Positions 36,898 through 47,676 of a stretch of 64,000 nucleotides of DNA are shown here, piece by piece. Origin of the DNA: Leptoclinus maculatus (taxonomy: Eukaryota > Chordata > Actinopteri > Perciformes > Stichaeidae); NCBI GenBank assembly GCA_032191485.1, contig JAVDOI010000002.1:7147577-7211576 (forward strand), given 5' to 3'. Under the pieces are notes generated by a model. The model did no database searches. It had not been told where the DNA came from and saw only the letters and a list, made by a program, of their open reading frames with translations. The position numbers and the translations under genes were made by a program. Numbering within the stretch: position 1 is the stretch's first letter; every line of letters begins with the position of its first letter.

Positions 36898-36903
36898 TTT
36901 ATT
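36898..36903 (-). terminator. meioc: Candidate distal polyadenylation signal of meioc
   Basis: TTTATT on the + strand reads AATAAA on the minus strand, about 1.1 kb past the meioc stop codon. A proximal alternative, also TTTATT on the + strand, lies at about 37566-37573. The distal site sits only 26 nt from the last ccdc43 signal. Confidence 0.45.
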
Positions 36904-37080
36904 TTAAAAGTTTCCTTTATACAGAACAAATGACACAAAGAAGAAGAAGAACAGCATGAACGTTAAAATGAGGGAGTGGAACAAAGCAGAGTCAGGGAAT
37001 AAGTCTACAGACACAAGCTTCAGTCCCAAACTGACAAACTGTCACAATGATGAGAATAATTGATAAGATGACCTGAAAAT

Positions 37081-37558
37081 GATGGAAAGTGTGATTAATA
37101 CATTTCAATTTAAAATGCTGAACTCTTAAAGTTTCAGTATATTTTGTTACAGATACTATTTGTTTTTACCAAATGGCGGATAAAACAGAAAAAAAAACAA
37201 GTTACAGAAATGAATTGGAACATTTGAGAAAACATTTTATAATTTAGCATATTAATATTAAACTACTGATGGAGAGCGGATCTTCAAAGTCTTAACAGCA
37301 CACAGAGAATCATCTTTTAACTTATAAGCTATGTTACATTTCACTAAAAGGAATACTTTTATATATTTCTAATGGAAAATGTGTTTAATACATTTCAATT
37401 TAAAACACGGAACACTTCCTCCTGAAGTTCAAACTTCACCAAATTGCAGATAAATAAGTTTTCTGATTACGTAATAAAAACCCGAAGCTGCCGAAATTAA
37501 TTGGAAATTGTTTTAGAAAACATTTGAATATTTACCATGGTTGTTTTAAACTACTGCC
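37081..37558 (-). repeat. Diverged tandem duplication in the probable meioc 3' UTR
   Basis: Two blocks of about 190 nt, 37081-37272 and 37371-37556, share collinear segments at an offset of about 290 nt. Shared pieces include TTAATACATTTCAATTTAAAA, ACCAAAT-GC-GATAAA, a TTGGAA...AGAAAACATTT block and AAACTACTG. Several indels separate them. The whole is AT-rich and non-coding. Confidence 0.7.
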
Positions 37559-37978
37559 CTTATGATTTATTTATTGCTTGGGGGGGGGGGGGGGGGGGAA
37601 TACTCAGAACTGAGGTTCCATTACATTCCAATAAATAAGTAAAACAGGAGAATTCACTGAAATCTTCCTCATGAATCGTGCCTTTAAATACAACGGTGAT
37701 GGAGCACATTCACGTTCATTTGAAACGGACACTAATTCAATGAAAACGGAAATGAACACGCAGCAGGACAAATTACATTTCATGCAATTCCCGCACAACA
37801 AAAGTTAGCCCAACTGATGCTCCCGGGTGCCAAAAAGCTGCAGCCATCATCAAGCTCATATTCTGCAGTGATCACTGTGTTGCAGGTAACATTAGTTATC
37901 GATGGGAAATGTGTAATCAGGGCATTCTGGATTGGTTGTAACTTCATCAAGCCCGTTAGCTCGTGCTCGTAAGCACAG

Positions 37979-38213
37979 CTAGATCGTAACTTTAAAAGAG
38001 AAACCCTCAAACGGAGAGGGGCCCCTCTCTGAGTGTGGGGCCTCCCTGTCCACGCGGTGGTCCTGCCTCTCGACGGGTTTCGGCAGCGTCATCTGGAGAG
38101 CGCACCACAGGGCCGTGCGCATCCTCCTCGTGGTGGCAGCGAGGTCCTTCAGTGCGATGACCAACAACAGGGTGTCTACGGGAAAAAACAGAATGCGAGT
38201 CACAACCGGCAGC

Positions 38214-38258
<45 letters not shown>

Positions 38259-40452
38259 CCTCTGTCCTCTGAGAAGTGAGCTCTCGGCCGCTGCTGTTTG
38301 GACATGCCGGCCACCTCCTCCTTGCGTCTCGCCTGGCTGACGCAAAGCGCCATGTGGTGCCTGTTCAGTGCCGTGTGGATGTTGACGTGGAAGGGAGTGT
38401 TGCACAGACTCTCCATTCTATCCAGAAGGCTGGCCACCTGCAGCACAATCAACACTATTACGCCCCTCCTTAGTGTTAAGAGATGTGCGACATTCTCCGT
38501 ACACAGTGCTTATTAATAACGGCACAGAAATAGATCATTTATCAACAAGACGTGTGCTGAGACAGATTTCCCCTGTAGATGGCGGTATTGGAAGCAATGT
38601 ACGGAGGCTGTCTCACCCTCGCTTGCTCCCTCATCTGATTGACAAGGAGGTGGTCGACTCTCGTGGGATTCGGGGGAGTTTTGGGCAGGTTGGTGTTGGC
38701 CGCCGCCGCCGCAGCTCTTTTCCCATAAAATGTCTTGGTTATGATGACCTCTGTCTAGAATAATAATAAATTAAAAAAAAACAAGTGAGAATAACAACAA
38801 AATATATTTTTTTACAACATAAATGTGTGTTTGTATTGTTGATAAATAAATCAGATGTGGAAAGCATACCCTCTTCCTGTCCCTCTCCAAGCTCCTCCAC
38901 TGCTCGTCGCACTCGTCCAGGTAGAAGTAGAGCTGCATCACCGCTCCTCCTGGATTCATCCCCATGGACGTTGTCCCGGCGGAGGCCATGCCGTAATAAG
39001 TGCTCTCGCCTCTGCCGGCCAACATGTCGCCGACGTAGGAGTTGAAAACCGCAGACTCGCTGGCGGAGATTACGTCGCCCGCGTCCATGCCGTAGGGCAG
39101 CGTGGACCTGCAGCTGAAGTTGGGGGGCGCGTTGGAGTACCTCCTGGGGTCATTGGCGGCGTACATGTAAGGCATGAGCGGCTGTGTGCTTTCTCCATCG
39201 TATCTGTGAGACTGCATGCTCCCCGGGTGGTCGTGGTTCGGGTTTTGGGAGAGCGCCTGTCTCTTATCCCCGCCTCTCGTGTTAGTGTTGGCCGGCGGTC
39301 TCGCGGAGAAGCCTTCTCCTAGAAAGCCAGACATGTGCATCCTCTTCTTCTCCCTCTGCACCTGTGGCCTGGGCTGGCTCTGCATCAGGCCCTGCTGGAT
39401 GTGACGCTGCGAATACTGGCTCATGCCCATGTTGATGGGGAGCGAGGCGTTCTCTCTGTGCACGGTCATGTTGCTCGGGTATTGATTCGCGAGGTGTAAA
39501 GGTGCAGCGAACGGCTTGGGGGAATGGTAGTACTCCGTGTTTTGCGGGCCGAAACCGGGCGGGTCTTGAAAGGCGTCGCGCTGAAACGTTTGTCTCGTCG
39601 CTCCTCCGTTTCTTTCCATCCCAAATTCTCCCGCCAGCTGTTTTTGGGTGTGCATTGCGGGAGTGCTTTGCGCTGACACGCCGGCGATCTTCCATTGTTC
39701 AAACATGCCGTCCTCGTGCGTCTGCCTGTGGACGTTGGGGAAGTCTCCGCCGCGTAAGCCGCCGTGCTCACCGGCCATGAAGGACTGAAAGCTGCTGACC
39801 AGCTGGTTGATGTCTTGTGGCCCGTACTGCTCGTGACTGACGCTCTGGACGCTCTGGTCTTCATAATAAGGACGAAAGCGCGGGCTGTTCATTTCGCTTT
39901 GAGGTCTAAAGACGTTACCGAGGTCAGGTACATTATTAACGGGCTGACTGCTCCCCCTGTCTCTCTCTGCTGGCATGTTGTCGTATCTGCGTCGCGGCGC
40001 CTGTGGCGAATAGGTGTTCCCCGTGTTGGGCATCGACAGACCCGGTGGCGGCTTCTGAGGACGGAGTGCGTAGCCGTCCTGGTCTCCGTTGGGCAAATTG
40101 AAAAGCCACGGTTGATTGGTGGAAAGGCCGTTGGACTGCTGATGAAACTCTTTGACGTCTGGCTGTCCCTGTGCTTTACTCACCGTCTCACGGGACACAT
40201 AGTTTGGAGGGAAGGTCGGGTGATGCTGCGTTTTAGCCTCTGATTGAAAATACTGGAGCAGCTCTTCTCTCAATGTCTTCGGAGACCAGACGGGGTTACG
40301 TGTCGGTAGGTTCCTAAAAGCAGTGTAAAGGACTCCCTTTAATGGTCAGAGTTTATAAAACGTCTCCAGCATATATTAAATATATAGATATTTCTTTTAA
40401 TTAAAAGAGGAAAAACTACAGATATACATTTATGGCTGCATAACAGCCATAA

Positions 40453-40484
<32 letters not shown>

Positions 40485-41684
40485 GCCAACCCTACAATGT
40501 GAAGACCTTACACCATGACATACCCTTCACTGTAGTAGCTGTCCTGTGAATCTGCTTCATCCAAAATATTGGACACTAGACCCTGTAGATCCGTCTCCCC
40601 TTCACAGTCAGCACTCTCAGCGGGTTTCCTGCAAGGAAAACAGAACACGTCTCTAGAATTGCACTCCATCTTTTTATTTTTTAACAGTATGGCTGAGAAT
40701 GTGTTCTTCTGCCATAATAACACACATTTAACTACCTCTGAACAACAGAATAAAATCCCCCAAAATCTGTTGCGATTAGGAGGAATAGCAGTGTGATCGC
40801 TTACCACTACGAAGGGTTAGCGCAGAGATGAACGATCAGTTAACTCGGACATAGTTAGGACTGAGTACCTGATTATCATGTTGCTCTGGGCACACTTGAT
40901 GAGGCCGTAGGGATCATCGTGAGCTGTGTGAGACCAGGGCAGGTAGTGCGCTGCGTTCTGCTCCTGTAGGGAGACACTGGGGACGGCAACGAAGGGCAAC
41001 GCAACGCTGCCATTGTTTACACTGGTCTGAAAGAGAGAGAAGCCGCGGTTAATCGATCTGAAGCTCACCTGAAGAAGAGAAGAAACATTTTTTACAGAAG
41101 CTTTAAAATTCTTTTACAATACTGCTGAGACTCGATAAACCAACAAAAACGAGACAGTTAACGCTGAAATTAATAGATTCATAAATTAAGGATTTGCTTC
41201 TTTTTTTTTTATATATATCATTGTAAAGTAAATATTTGGTCAGACATAACAAGCAACGTTCAAGGTATCACATGGGAAGTTGGGAAATTTTCCATATTTT
41301 TCCAATATTTCACAGGCCATGCGATTAATCTAGAAAATAATCCATAGTGCAGATAATTGTTTGTTCCAGCTTTAGATACAATAATCATAAACAATGTAAC
41401 ACCACGTAACTTTGTTTTTCTGCTATGAACTAAGACAAAATATGTCAAACAAAAAATTATAATAAGAGATCAAGAATATAATTTGTGATTCATCAGTAGT
41501 CTAGTAGTTCCACCATTAATAACCGCATAATAAACCGCTAACACGTGTGTATGGCTATAGCAAATATGCCGTGACACAAAAATAAATCCCATAGCTTTAT
41601 GAAGCTAAAATGACATCTTACCTGGCGTTGGTATGAGGGAAACAGTGAATTAGCAAATGTGCTCTGATGGCCGTCAAAAGCCAT
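37979..41684 (-). CDS. meioc: Meiosis-specific with coiled-coil domain protein (MEIOC), seven coding exons
   Basis: In transcription order the coding exons are 41684-41622, 41026-40869, 40628-40524, 40313-38870, 38754-38617, 38437-38260 and 38175-37979. They join in frame to 760 residues (human about 950). The 1.4-kb fourth exon encodes a low-complexity Asn/Gln/Pro/Ser-rich region (residues about 110-570) that looks disordered. The conserved part is C-terminal: LDECDEQWRSLERDRKR, then a segment ending NPTRVDHLLVNQMREQAR, then LLDRMESLCNTPFHVNIHTA, which match the MEIOC coiled-coil domain. MEIOC works with the RNA helicase YTHDC2 to drive the switch from mitosis to meiotic prophase in germ cells (established in mouse). 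All introns are ordinary GT-AG. The start exon begins MAFDGHQSTFANSLFPSY. The gene diverges from fzd2 and converges with ccdc43. Identification is strong; exon edges are hand-built. Confidence 0.93.
38213..38255 (-). repeat. (TC)n microsatellite inside the last meioc intron
   Basis: About 43 nt of GA repeat on the + strand (TC on the transcribed-sense minus strand), lying within the 84-nt intron 38176-38259 and starting 4 nt after the donor dinucleotide region. Confidence 0.95.
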
Positions 41685-41736
41685 CCCGAACTCCCTTGAA
41701 CTTGGACCGATTCTTTACTCCATTAACGTCACCGGT

Positions 41737-42206
41737 CTGGCAAAGCACAAGAAACTCACTGTTACAATCTGGTGTGATTATATGTAATAAAGGTTTGGGA
41801 TAACATAGAAAGTGTTAGCTAACGGCTATCTCACTGAAAGGACGTCAACTTCGCCATTAGCTTAGCTAGCGTTAACTCAACCTAACAGTTAGCACTGACA
41901 GCTAACGCTAGTTAGCAAGCTCTCGGTCACACGGCTAATTCTGACTAAACTTTCGCCAGCAATCACAACCGCTTCCCTGCTAGTCAAATGTGGTTAACTC
42001 GGTCTAAACAAACCGAGTTAGTTAGAATACAGGATTAACCTACCTGAGTACGTTAAGGAACGTCACCTTCTGGAGTTCAACAGGGTTCTTTACAGTCCGT
42101 ACATTATCGTCAAAGGCTCTCGTGCGTCCCTCAGCTCGAACACAGAGACCTCGCGACCTGAGCCCACATTGGCTGAGCGCGACCAATTCTATATTTCACC
42201 CAATTA
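41737..42206 (-). promoter_or_regulatory. meioc: meioc 5' UTR intron, non-coding first exon and promoter with clustered CCAAT boxes
   Basis: The start-codon exon has a good acceptor just above 41736. Upstream, a donor (ACTCAG|GTAGGT on the minus strand) at 42044 suggests a non-coding first exon at about 42044-42150. Just beyond lie three CCAAT pentamers in mixed orientation (42168-42172, 42183-42187, 42200-42204) and CG-rich sequence without a clear TATA box. This fits a TATA-less NF-Y-type promoter. The transcription start itself is inferred. Confidence 0.55.
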
Positions 42207-42970
42207 ACATCAAGTAGGAGATAAAAGTGCATAGCAACGTGCGGTGTCACGACCCTCCCCCTATGGGCCAGTGGTCTTATATATATACATTGCATTTTTT
42301 TAAATTACAATGCAATGGTAATAAATGCACTATTTGCAGTGTTTTAAGTATTATACCTTTGTATAGTTTTTTTCCACTTCAGTTTAACTGAAGCAGATTC
42401 AGCGCAAATTAAATGTATTTTTACTAATTACTAGTACTACATTATTACATACATACGATTGATTGATTACTGGATTGTTACATTTTTAAACGGGATATGA
42501 ACATGACATGGACGTTGAAGTACGCTAGGTGGGGAAGTCTACCTTCTGCATTTGGGACTCTAGTTGGGCCACATAGACTTTATACGCAATCCAGCTGTGG
42601 AGCAAAGTTAGAAAATGTTACCAAAAATATGAGCGACAGTACCTGCAAAATAAAAGAAAGCGCTCTGCTAAAGTGTTATATGTATTAAACTTAATATGAC
42701 AATTGCCTTTAAAATATCGATGCTGTCCACAAATAATCTATATTCTATATATATATCTATATAATTTGTCCTGTATTACAATAAAACATGTACTGTGTTG
42801 ATGAATGCATTTTATATCATATGACTAGACCATTATTATTATTAGTAGTAGTAGTAACTTACATACATAGGTTTATCTTGATGACAAAATAAATACATAT
42901 TATTCATTTTTCTTGTCAAAAACAATCTACAAACATGTCAAATGCGTCATATAGGGTTTTATTTTGAAAG
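42207..42970. other. AT-rich intergenic spacer between meioc and fzd2
   Basis: About 0.75 kb of AT-rich sequence separates the divergent promoters. It includes short TA repeats near 42285 and 42750 and a GTA/ATT-rich stretch near 42835-42855. No gene or clear element is visible. Confidence 0.6.
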
Positions 42971-43223
42971 CTATAACCGGAAGTTGTGTTTCTTATTGTT
43001 GCCGCCTTGATGTGTTGTGGAACTCGGAGTTGTAGAAAAGAAAAAAAGTCAGCCAGCAGTCCTCCGCGGAGACCAGGGAGCAGCAGTCCGGTCTTCACCT
43101 CCGGTTTTTCCACCGTAGTAAGTTACTCTCTCTTAAGAACTACTTGCATAACTGATGATACACACTGAGCAAGTTTTTACAGCAAGTTAGATCGGGCTGA
43201 AGAAGTTGTTAAACTTTGGGAAG
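42971..43223 (+). promoter_or_regulatory. fzd2: fzd2 proximal promoter and 5' UTR
   Basis: ACCGGAAGT at 42976-42984 is a strong ETS/GABP-type site typical of TATA-less promoters. It is followed by GC-rich 5' UTR-like sequence. A possible 62-nt 5' UTR intron (GTAAGTTACT... to TTTTTACAG, about 43120-43181) is visible but unproven. Upstream in-frame TAG at about 43191 limits the coding region to the ATG at 43224. Confidence 0.45.
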
Positions 43224-44852
43224 ATGATTTCTTGGTCTGTTGCCCTCCTGCTGCCTCTGCTGCTATCGGCCCAGTATCAAGGGGACAACGGAATAGTGGT
43301 CCCGGAGCACGGGTTCTGTCAGCCGATTTCCATACCTCTGTGCACGGACATAGCCTACAACCAGACCATCATGCCCAATCTGGTGGGCCATTACAACCAG
43401 GAGGACGCGGGGCTCGAGGTGCACCAGTTCTACCCTCTCGTGAAGGTGCAGTGCTCGCCGGAGTTGAAATTCTTCCTGTGCTCCATGTACGCGCCCGTGT
43501 GCACGGTCCTGGAGAAGGCCATCCCTCCCTGCAGGTCGATCTGCGAGCGAGCCAAGCAGGGCTGCGAGGCTCTAATGAACAAGTTCGGCTTCCAGTGGCC
43601 GGACCGCCTGCGTTGCGAGAACTTCCCGGTGCTCGGGGACGGACAGATCTGTGTGGGCCAAAACGATTCCTCCGCCGCCACCGTTCCGCCCATCGTCCAG
43701 GTCCCGGGCACCCACGACCTCACCGACGTCCCCGCGCACGAGAGGCCTTTCCGTTGCCCGCCCGTGCTCAAAGTGCCCCCATATTTGAATTACAAGTTTT
43801 TGGAGGTGAAGGACTGTGCGGCTCCGTGTGAGCCGTCAAGGAGCGGTGGATACATGTTCTTCAGTGACAAGGAGATCCGCTTCTCCCGCATATGGATCCT
43901 GGTCTGGTCCGTGCTTTGCTGTGCATCCACCTTGTTCACTGTGACCACCTATTTAGTTGACATGCAGCGCTTCAGGTACCCTGAGCGACCAATCATCTTC
44001 CTGTCCGGCTGCTACACCATGGTCTCTGTAGCCTACATAGCCGGCTACTTCCTGGGGGACAAAGTGGTGTGCAACGACAGCTTCAGCCCCGACCGCTACA
44101 AGACCATCGTCCAGGGTACCAAGAAGGAGGGCTGCACCATCCTCTTCATGATGCTCTACTTCTTCAGCATGGCCAGCTCCATCTGGTGGGTCATCCTGTC
44201 CCTCACCTGGTTCCTGGCGGCAGGCATGAAGTGGGGCCACGAGGCCATCGAGGCGCACTCGCAGTACTTCCACCTGGCGGCCTGGGCGGTGCCGGCCGCC
44301 AAGACCATCAGCATCCTGGCCATCGGGCAGATCGAGGGCGACGTGCTCAGCGGCGTCTGCTTCGTCAGCCTGAGCAGCCTGGACCCCCTGCGGGGCTTCG
44401 TGTTGGCCCCTCTCTTCATCTACCTCTTCATCGGCACCTCCTTCCTGCTGGCCGGCTTTGTGTCGCTGTTCCGAATCCGCACCATCATGAAGCACGACGG
44501 CACCAAGACGGAGAAGCTGGAGCGGCTGATGGTGCGGATCGGGGTGTTCAGCGTGCTCTACACCGTGCCCGCCACCATCGTCATCGCCTGCGTCTTCTAC
44601 GAGCAGTCCTTCCGCCCCCACTGGGAGCGCAGCTGGGTCAGCCACAACTGCAGGGGCCTGGCCATCCCATGCCCCGCACAGACGGGGCCCCGCATGACCC
44701 CTGACTTCACCGTCTACATGATAAAGTACCTCATGACACTGATAGTGGGTATCACCTCTGGGTTCTGGATCTGGTCTGGAAAGACTCTACAGTCCTGGCA
44801 CAAGTTTTACACGAGGCTGACAAATGGGAAACAAGGAGAGACCACCGTGTAG
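43224..44852 (+). CDS. fzd2: Frizzled-2 (FZD2), Wnt receptor, single exon, complete
   Basis: The gene encodes 542 residues (human FZD2 565) and is intronless in the coding part, as in other vertebrates. Residues 1 to about 18 (MISWSVALLLPLLLS) form a signal peptide. Next is the cysteine-rich Wnt-binding domain (about residues 25-150), starting HGFCQPISIPLC and including YNQTIMPNLVGHYNQEDA and FLCSMYAPVC. A short linker follows with an NDSS glycosylation site, then seven hydrophobic membrane segments from about residue 213. The cytoplasmic tail carries KTLQSW (Lys at residue 520), the KTxxxW Dishevelled-binding motif, and ends ETTV, a PDZ-ligand-like terminus. FZD2 acts at the plasma membrane with LRP5/6 or ROR partners in beta-catenin and non-canonical Wnt signalling. 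The second half is strongly GC-rich at third positions. FZD2 was preferred over FZD1/FZD7 from the short N-terminal region and from synteny with meioc and ccdc43. Confidence 0.95.
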   Translation: MISWSVALLLPLLLSAQYQGDNGIVVPEHGFCQPISIPLCTDIAYNQTIMPNLVGHYNQEDAGLEVHQFYPLVKVQCSPELKFFLCSMYAPVCTVLEKAIPPCRSICERAKQGCEALMNKFGFQWPDRLRCENFPVLGDGQICVGQNDSSAATVPPIVQVPGTHDLTDVPAHERPFRCPPVLKVPPYLNYKFLEVKDCAAPCEPSRSGGYMFFSDKEIRFSRIWILVWSVLCCASTLFTVTTYLVDMQRFRYPERPIIFLSGCYTMVSVAYIAGYFLGDKVVCNDSFSPDRYKTIVQGTKKEGCTILFMMLYFFSMASSIWWVILSLTWFLAAGMKWGHEAIEAHSQYFHLAAWAVPAAKTISILAIGQIEGDVLSGVCFVSLSSLDPLRGFVLAPLFIYLFIGTSFLLAGFVSLFRIRTIMKHDGTKTEKLERLMVRIGVFSVLYTVPATIVIACVFYEQSFRPHWERSWVSHNCRGLAIPCPAQTGPRMTPDFTVYMIKYLMTLIVGITSGFWIWSGKTLQSWHKFYTRLTNGKQGETTV

Positions 44853-47676
44853 AATGAAGGGACATCCGAATGTTGCTGGGACTTATCACCTGTTTTTGTC
44901 ATGTGATAGGTAGGAAGCACGGCGAGTCGCCACAGGTTCTCCCAGCGTTTGTATTCGCCTCCAGCTTCACAGCCACACATGCATGCCAAACTGTGGGGTC
45001 AGGGTTTGACAAAAGGGCAAGCTGGATAAACAAGGACTGAGCCGGACTGTCTGAACAAATAACAAGCATGGCTATGGATGCCATGTGCTGAAATGCTCTC
45101 CCCCCCCCCCCCCCCCCCCCCTCTCTTAAAGCCACCTCGAGCTCACGTTGAGTGATGATCCAGCAGCCGAGGAAAACTCAAGAGAAATGAGCGGTTGGAA
45201 GAGCGGCGGTTTATTCTCCCCTGTAAACGTTTCATATGTACTTCAATGGAATTGTAAATTTGTAAAAACATGAAATTATATATTTTGTATTTATAGAAAG
45301 TAAACACTTTTCCTTGTCTGCCAGTGTACTTTACATTTGCACTGTAAGAATGCCACATACTGTAGTTCTAGACATGCTCCTTTAAAAAAAAATATAATTT
45401 CTGGTTTTGAATTACGTTGTTTTTGTATGGATTAAAAGAACATTTCAGTCTTTTTCAGAAGCTTTTTTGGGACTCAGCAGAATGTGCAGATATAATCAAC
45501 TCCTCAAATGCTTTGATTTTAATGTCCTTGTTCAATAGGAGAAACTGTGTATTTCTTTACTTCTTCCCTTCCTTATGTTGAGTATTCTTTACTGATTAAA
45601 TAATATCGTGTTACTTTCTTTGATAACAGAACAACCATGCTGTTTTCTCTAGGGGGGGGTGAGGGGTCTAGTCGCACCTAGACATCTGTTGCCTCAGACT
45701 GGCAGTAAAATACATCATTGTCATTCCTAATGGAATCAGACTGTAACCCTCTCCGAAATACAAGGCCTGAGTTTCATACCGAGACAATTGGACACACCTC
45801 TCCTGTTATGTATTCCAATACGTTCTGAAATATTTCACATCCAAGTGTCTTGTGACTGGAGAAACCGGTGCCAACCTGTAAGAATGCTTTCCTCACACAT
45901 GTCCACCAACATCGCCTCCGAGTGCCAAACAAAACAAGAGCCCCTTTTTATTAGCCTGTTGTTGGAGAGGGCCTCGGTTAAATCAACAGGAGTCGTCTGT
46001 CGCCGAGGAGGTCCGCGCTGTTGCATAATTGTGAAAAATGTCTCGGGCCTCTTTGGCGAAGGGAAAAACCGGGGTGTTCAGGTTTTTTTTTTTTTGCCGT
46101 AGTGTTGCTTTCTACTCGGTACAGTGCTGCCAAGTTCTTGGAGTGCCCCCCCCCCCCCCAGAGGAACACGCATGGCTGAAACTGAACCTTTCTCTGCGGT
46201 GATGTCATGAAGCAGATGGGTGTGTTGGAGAAAGTTGATCCTCTTGCCTCGGAGCGAAGGCTTCGGGGCTGGAGAGGATTGCACGCACATACAGCACGGT
46301 ACTGTGCATTCCTATTGTTACTGCAACGCTTTACGGGGGGGGGGGGGGCATAATCACTATATTAGGCTGCATCTCTCTAGGTTACAGAGTAATCACTGAC
46401 ATGAACTCGTGGCAGCTAGCCGTACTGTCAGCGCAGCTCGTGGCCTCTTGGACAAGTTGCTGTTTGTCTTTCTTGTATCTTTATCTGGGGTTGAATGAAG
46501 AAACGTAATAACAGACAGGTAAAAGGTGGAAACTGATACTCTGAGAAGGGGGTGGGGAGAGAAAAAACAAAACATAAATCTTCTCTCTTACACCCCCTCT
46601 GCCTCCACCCTCCTCCCCTCTCTCTCCCTGCTCAGATGATTGGGGGGGGGGGGGGGAATGCGGGTGAGTCAGCGGAGCGGCGCTGGGCCTTCGCCTGGTG
46701 ACAGACAGTCTCCTGTGTGCTGCTCACTTCAAAGCGCCGCCGAAACCTGACTAGCTCCTTGTAAACAGTGCCGCCTGGCCCGAAGGCCCACTTCCTGCGC
46801 TTAACTCAACTTAATGGCTGGCTTGTTTGGCTTTGCACCGGAGCGGAGAGACGAGTGAAGAGCGAGAGGATGAAGACAAGCGGCTTGAGGTGGGGGGGGG
46901 GGGGGGGGGGGGTGCTGGCGGTAGAGAGAGGGAGATGGTTTGATGGGGGGGGGGGGGTTTGATGGGGGGAGGGGTTGGAGAGCGTGATGGAAAATTTGGT
47001 TTTATTCGGTTGCTTTTGTCTTTCTCCAAGGGGGGAAAACAACAAAGAAAGAAAAGGGAAGGAGAATCCAAATGAGGAGACGTGTGTGTGTGATTTCTGT
47101 GAATTTTTCACTTGAAACCTTGGACTCAGACCGTTGAAACTAAGTGGAATCAGATGCTCTGCATTCAACTCTTGCCAGGAAAAACAGAGCTTTTCACAAA
47201 GTCATTTTCTCACAGAAAATCTTGACGTGTGTTGTGGAAAAGGTTTTTTTTACAGACTTTACCTGGTGGCCTTTTCTCTTACATGCAGAGATGAAAAAAT
47301 TAAACTGTTAACTGTGCCTGTCTAGAGTAAATCCTTGTTCCTCTTTAATGTCGGTGCCCAGTTTTTCAGTGGCAGCCGTCTCCCCTGTTGTTGATCTCAC
47401 GTCTTAAATCTTGCATGCAGCCGTTTCCTGCTTGCTCGAAGGCAAGAAGGGACAAGCCGAGGATCGGGGGGGGGGGGGGGGGTAAGACAGGAAGAATGCT
47501 CCTGGAGTTGATATTATGATGTCGCTCTTGCAGGGAGGAAGGCCTTGGCATGTCAGAAGAGGATCATGTTGTTAGTCACAAGCGCCAGTGTTCTCCCTGC
47601 TGCTGTGAAACTATTGTTTTAAGTTTGTGTGAATGTACCATGAACGTCTTCTTTTTCTGGATAAGAATTACATCAG
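44853..47676. other. fzd2 3' UTR and intergenic sequence
   Basis: Candidate ATTAAA polyadenylation signals for fzd2 lie at 45431-45436 and 45595-45600, after an AT-rich UTR-like stretch. Beyond that, up to about 47.6 kb, the sequence holds many homopolymer tracts (C at 45100-45121; G near 46336-46349, 46640-46656, 46892-46912 and 47466-47482; T near 46082) but no gene that I can support. Confidence 0.5.
45100..45121 (+). repeat. Poly-C tract in the fzd2 3' flank
   Basis: About 22 C in a row, one of more than a dozen long G or C homopolymers in the window (others at 15941-15959, 28672-28690, 37580-37598, 46892-46912 and 47466-47482). Confidence 0.95.

Noticed and set aside
38570..38610. GTAGATGGCGGTATTGGAAGC resembling the palindromic element arm
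   Set aside because: The match is limited to a short phrase inside a meioc intron and nothing else of the family follows.
43953..44645. 230-codon minus-strand frame opposite fzd2, and a 211-codon frame in another + frame
   Set aside because: These are shadows produced by the high third-position GC of fzd2.
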